Source of the DNA: Stratiolaelaps scimitus
Taxonomy: Eukaryota; Arthropoda; Arachnida; Mesostigmata; Laelapidae
Assembly (NCBI GenBank): GCA_019614645.1
Contig: JABWDB010000003.1
Location: forward strand, 24,885,001-24,949,000
Direction of reading: 5' to 3'
Length of the DNA: 64,000 nt
A program made the position numbers and the translations under genes. Below the pieces are notes generated by a model that was given only the letters and a program-made list of their open reading frames with translations, had not been told where the DNA came from and did not search any database. The stretch's first letter is position 1. Each line of letters begins with the position of its first letter. Shown in pieces: positions 61,401 through 64,000 of the stretch.

Positions 61401-62149
61401 TATATCGATGATTAGTGAATACTTTTATTTACAATACAAGAACGGGTTTTCTCTCCACATACTCGACCAGTAGCGAGCTTCCATATGCCACCACACATGC
61501 GCAGATGTTTTACATAACGGAGAGACAAGTCGTTTTGATTTGATTTCGATTATTGCTGAGTACAATTTTTTAAAGACAAATGAGTGCTTTTTTCACATTT
61601 TCGATGTCCTTCTCTATTGGAACATGGGTAGAAAAGAGCACTAGAACCTCTCTTTTACTTGGCATTATATACATAGATATATATTCTACCCGAAAATGTA
61701 TAATAGTGAATCCACTGTCTACATCGAGCAATCACTGCTCACCACGCGAGCGGATTCGATATGTATTGACAGAAGCTACATTAAATTGCAATGTGCGACT
61801 GTTATCTAACTCAGCATTGTTAGTACAACATTTCAACAGCCGAGCAATTCGGTTCAACTATGATGACAACTGAGCCATCCCCAACCCGATGTTGTGTTTG
61901 CACTGGCTTGTGTGTCACGTGATATAAGCAAATATATGTAATCTTTCTTTTGTCCAACCCGGTTTACAACTGCAACGCAACACTTCTATCTCCCATTCTG
62001 TTCTGTCCTTTCCTTTTTCTTCTTCTATGTAACGTATAATAGCATATGAAGCGATTTAATAACGTGCCGATGCAGTGGACTACGTAACCTATCCAATTAC
62101 CTGGAGCAGGGGAACGAACTAGACGACGACGAATGGCCAGCGAAAAAGT
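58446..62149. other. Intergenic DNA, no gene recognised
   Basis: (AC)n at 59591-59612 and (AT)n at 60200-60219. Near 61239-61262, GTAATGGGC occurs twice in tandem. No coding sequence can be named. Confidence 0.55.
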
Positions 62150-62207
62150 GTGTGTCGCGTGTCAAAGCCCAGGGACGACTCTACGCTGATGAGACCCGCG
62201 TTGCGTT
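62150..62207. repeat. 58-bp direct repeat, copy 1
   Basis: It matches 62571-62628 at 51 of 58 positions, from GTGTGTCGCGTGTCAAAGCC to GCGTTGCGTT, with no gaps. Most differences are transitions. Confidence 0.92.
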
Positions 62208-62570
62208 TACTGTTTGAGATCCTCGTTTGTGGTGGCACTGTCGCGCCAATGTTATCCAGTTCGACTGCGATTAAATTGTGCGGTGTAAAACCCTGCTTTG
62301 TCGTTGCACCGAGTAGGGTTGGTGTTATACGGCAAATTGATTATACGCGGAGAGCGTGTAGGGTTGCGCGATGGTTGTAAATACATGGTACGAAATGCAA
62401 TTCGTTTTCTGTTATATTTCACTGGGCCAACTGGATTTGTACAGCAGACGATCTAGGTCTCGACATTGTGATACGGGCCGATACGGAGCAGCATGTCCAC
62501 CCTGCCTCACCTTGAGCAGAGTGTAATAGTCTAACACGATTAGTCGCCACTCAACCTAACGGAAACGCAC
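62208..62570. other. Spacer between direct repeats
   Basis: 363 bp with no recognised gene; flanked by the two 58-bp copies in the same orientation. Confidence 0.6.
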
Positions 62571-62628
62571 GTGTGTCGCGTGTCAAAGCCCTGTGACGAC
62601 TCCATACTAATGAGACTCGCGTTGCGTT
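62571..62628. repeat. 58-bp direct repeat, copy 2
   Basis: Second copy, same orientation, 421 bp downstream of the first. Similarity ends sharply at both sides. Confidence 0.92.
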
Positions 62629-64000
62629 CACACAACGGCGTTATGTGGCTCTGTGACCAAACTCATTTGAAGACGAAAACCGTATGATAATGTTTCGTGT
62701 GGCCGCTTTTCGCTATACAAAAATAAAATTATCGTTCGCACAAAACCGCCCTTATATGATGCTATTTTTTGTAAATAATTGCGGATTGCTGTAATAATGT
62801 GCCGCTGTGTGGTGCAGGCTTTGGCTAACTTGGACAGAAACACGACACTAGGCCTAGGGTGAGATAATGGGATCACTGTAATATTCGTGTGGGAGGACCC
62901 CATTCGAGCAATTAGTTAACAGGAGCACTATCATGAGATACGTGCAACTATAAACGGAACTGAGGGCTAGCTATACTGCACGAACTGTACGCTTGTGACA
63001 TAAGAGGGAACCCCATCAGAATCAATCGAACCTTCGGCGAGACGGACGTCACGGGGCTAACGCCCGCGGGTCAATCTAGTATACCCGACGGAACGTTTCA
63101 CGGCTGGTTCATTGGACTGAGAATGCTCATATAAGACGAGTATTCTCAGAACGGTAATAATAATAATAATGATTAGTATTATTATTATTGGCATTACTAT
63201 TATATAATTACGGGACGATACGCCAACAACTGGTTATGAACTAAATTGTGGAGTTAGCACTGGGCGTGTCTAGCACTGAAATGCAAGCGTGAATTATACG
63301 TTGTCGTCGTGAGCGTCGCAATCGCATCGCATTGACACGATGTAGTTAGCGGCATAAAATGAAGAAGACCAGTGAATCGAGCCTCGATGAATATTCCCTG
63401 AAGACGATCCAACGGATCAATGTGGGTAACCAAATGTTTAAGGTTAGATGATGAACACTTCATCGTACAGCAGCAAACACGTTATTCTTTGGCTGGTGAC
63501 TATGTTTCTATTTCTGCAGAAGGAGTTCGTGTATCTGTAAGTGTAGAATTACAACAACATATTAGCCTACAATCTAGAGAGATCTGAGATTGGATTATAT
63601 GGAGATTGGAATATCTCTGGTGGCTTCTGTGCGTTTCGAGAGAATTTCCCTCTCGAGAAAAAAGCCTAATGTCGGCGGCGACGTATTGATTATAAGTAAC
63701 GCGACTTTCGCTCTCGAAGTCTGAATCTATCTGTGGAAATCTCAAGTGGAACTTCTACAGGTACAGCATGCAATATTAAACAGCTTAAAACATCAGATCA
63801 TACGTTGGGTGGTTGCTCCATCGTATGTACTGTAACACTATCGGCAACGTTCTATATCGGGTACGGACTCTTAGAGGTGGCCACCCCAACCATCAAGATG
63901 GGCCACCCAGAGACCCCTTAACGGGTCAACAGATGCGAACGTTCGGCATACGTTTTCTATATGTAGTATGTCAGACACAAATGTCACGTGTACATAAATT
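62629..64000. other. Intergenic DNA, no gene recognised
   Basis: It contains a hairpin at 63117-63149 and a mirrored TAA/TTA tract at 63155-63190. No protein or RNA gene can be supported. Confidence 0.55.
63117..63149. repeat. Inverted repeat, 12-bp arms with one G:T
   Basis: CTGAGAATGCTC (63117-63128) pairs with GAGTATTCTCAG (63138-63149) across ATATAAGAC. The one non-Watson-Crick position would be a G-U pair in RNA. Confidence 0.85.

Noticed and set aside
62180..62207. CTGATGAG in the direct repeat, as in a hammerhead ribozyme core
   Set aside because: The required GAAA after stem II is absent, and the second copy has CTAATGAG.
1..64000. CRISPR arrays, rRNA, riboswitches, bacterial operons
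   Set aside because: None seen; intron-bearing gene and repeats show this is nuclear eukaryotic DNA.

Overview
This is eukaryotic, almost certainly arthropod, nuclear DNA. Three things point there: a ten-exon gene with GT-AG introns up to 26 kb long, dense (AT)n and other microsatellites, and decayed mariner, gypsy-type and non-LTR retroelements. A mite or tick (large introns, mariner load) is my best guess, but the sequence does not prove the class. I see no prokaryotic operon, rRNA, intact tRNA or CRISPR array.

The one clear protein-coding gene is on the + strand and fills the left two thirds, 174-42237. It encodes a monocarboxylate-transporter-like protein (SLC16/MCT family, major facilitator fold). 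Ten exons can be joined in one frame with matching splice phases: 174-347, 1914-2073, 28218-28358, 29635-29776, 34552-34766, 39677-39843, 40309-40538, 40872-40979, 41218-41384 and 41991-42237. Together they give about 582 residues plus a stop. The 5' end, including the MCT signature of TM1, lies upstream of the window. The transporter part ends after TM12 in exon 40309-40538. A long cytoplasmic tail of roughly 200 residues follows, with three close cysteine pairs and an Ser-Ser-Met end.

The introns hold the mobile DNA. Intron 2 (2074-28217) has a mariner deletion derivative (7590-8224, minus), a gypsy-type Gag remnant (about 14700-15262) and two non-LTR retroelement 3' tails (16228-16625 and 27640-27835). 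It also holds several GC-rich, CAG- or GCC-repeat-bearing stretches (10.3-12.3, 20.7-24.2, 25.0-25.5 and 26.0-26.5 kb). Intron 5 has a 693-bp mariner with exact ends and a TA duplication (35955-36647), plus a second mariner remnant ending just before an exon (39270-39612). Intron 9 has a third retroelement tail (41590-41815).

The right third (42.5-64 kb) has no gene I can recognise. It holds very AT-rich, microsatellite-dense DNA (42.5-50 kb, with a 180-bp compound AT array at 46.71-46.89 kb) and GC-richer islands at 50.2-51.2 and 52.5-54.4 kb that could be unrecognised first exons or regulatory DNA. It also holds a 58-bp direct repeat (62150 and 62571). Short near-perfect inverted repeats recur across the window, the best being 58403-58445 and 31992-32033, and no element found here explains them.
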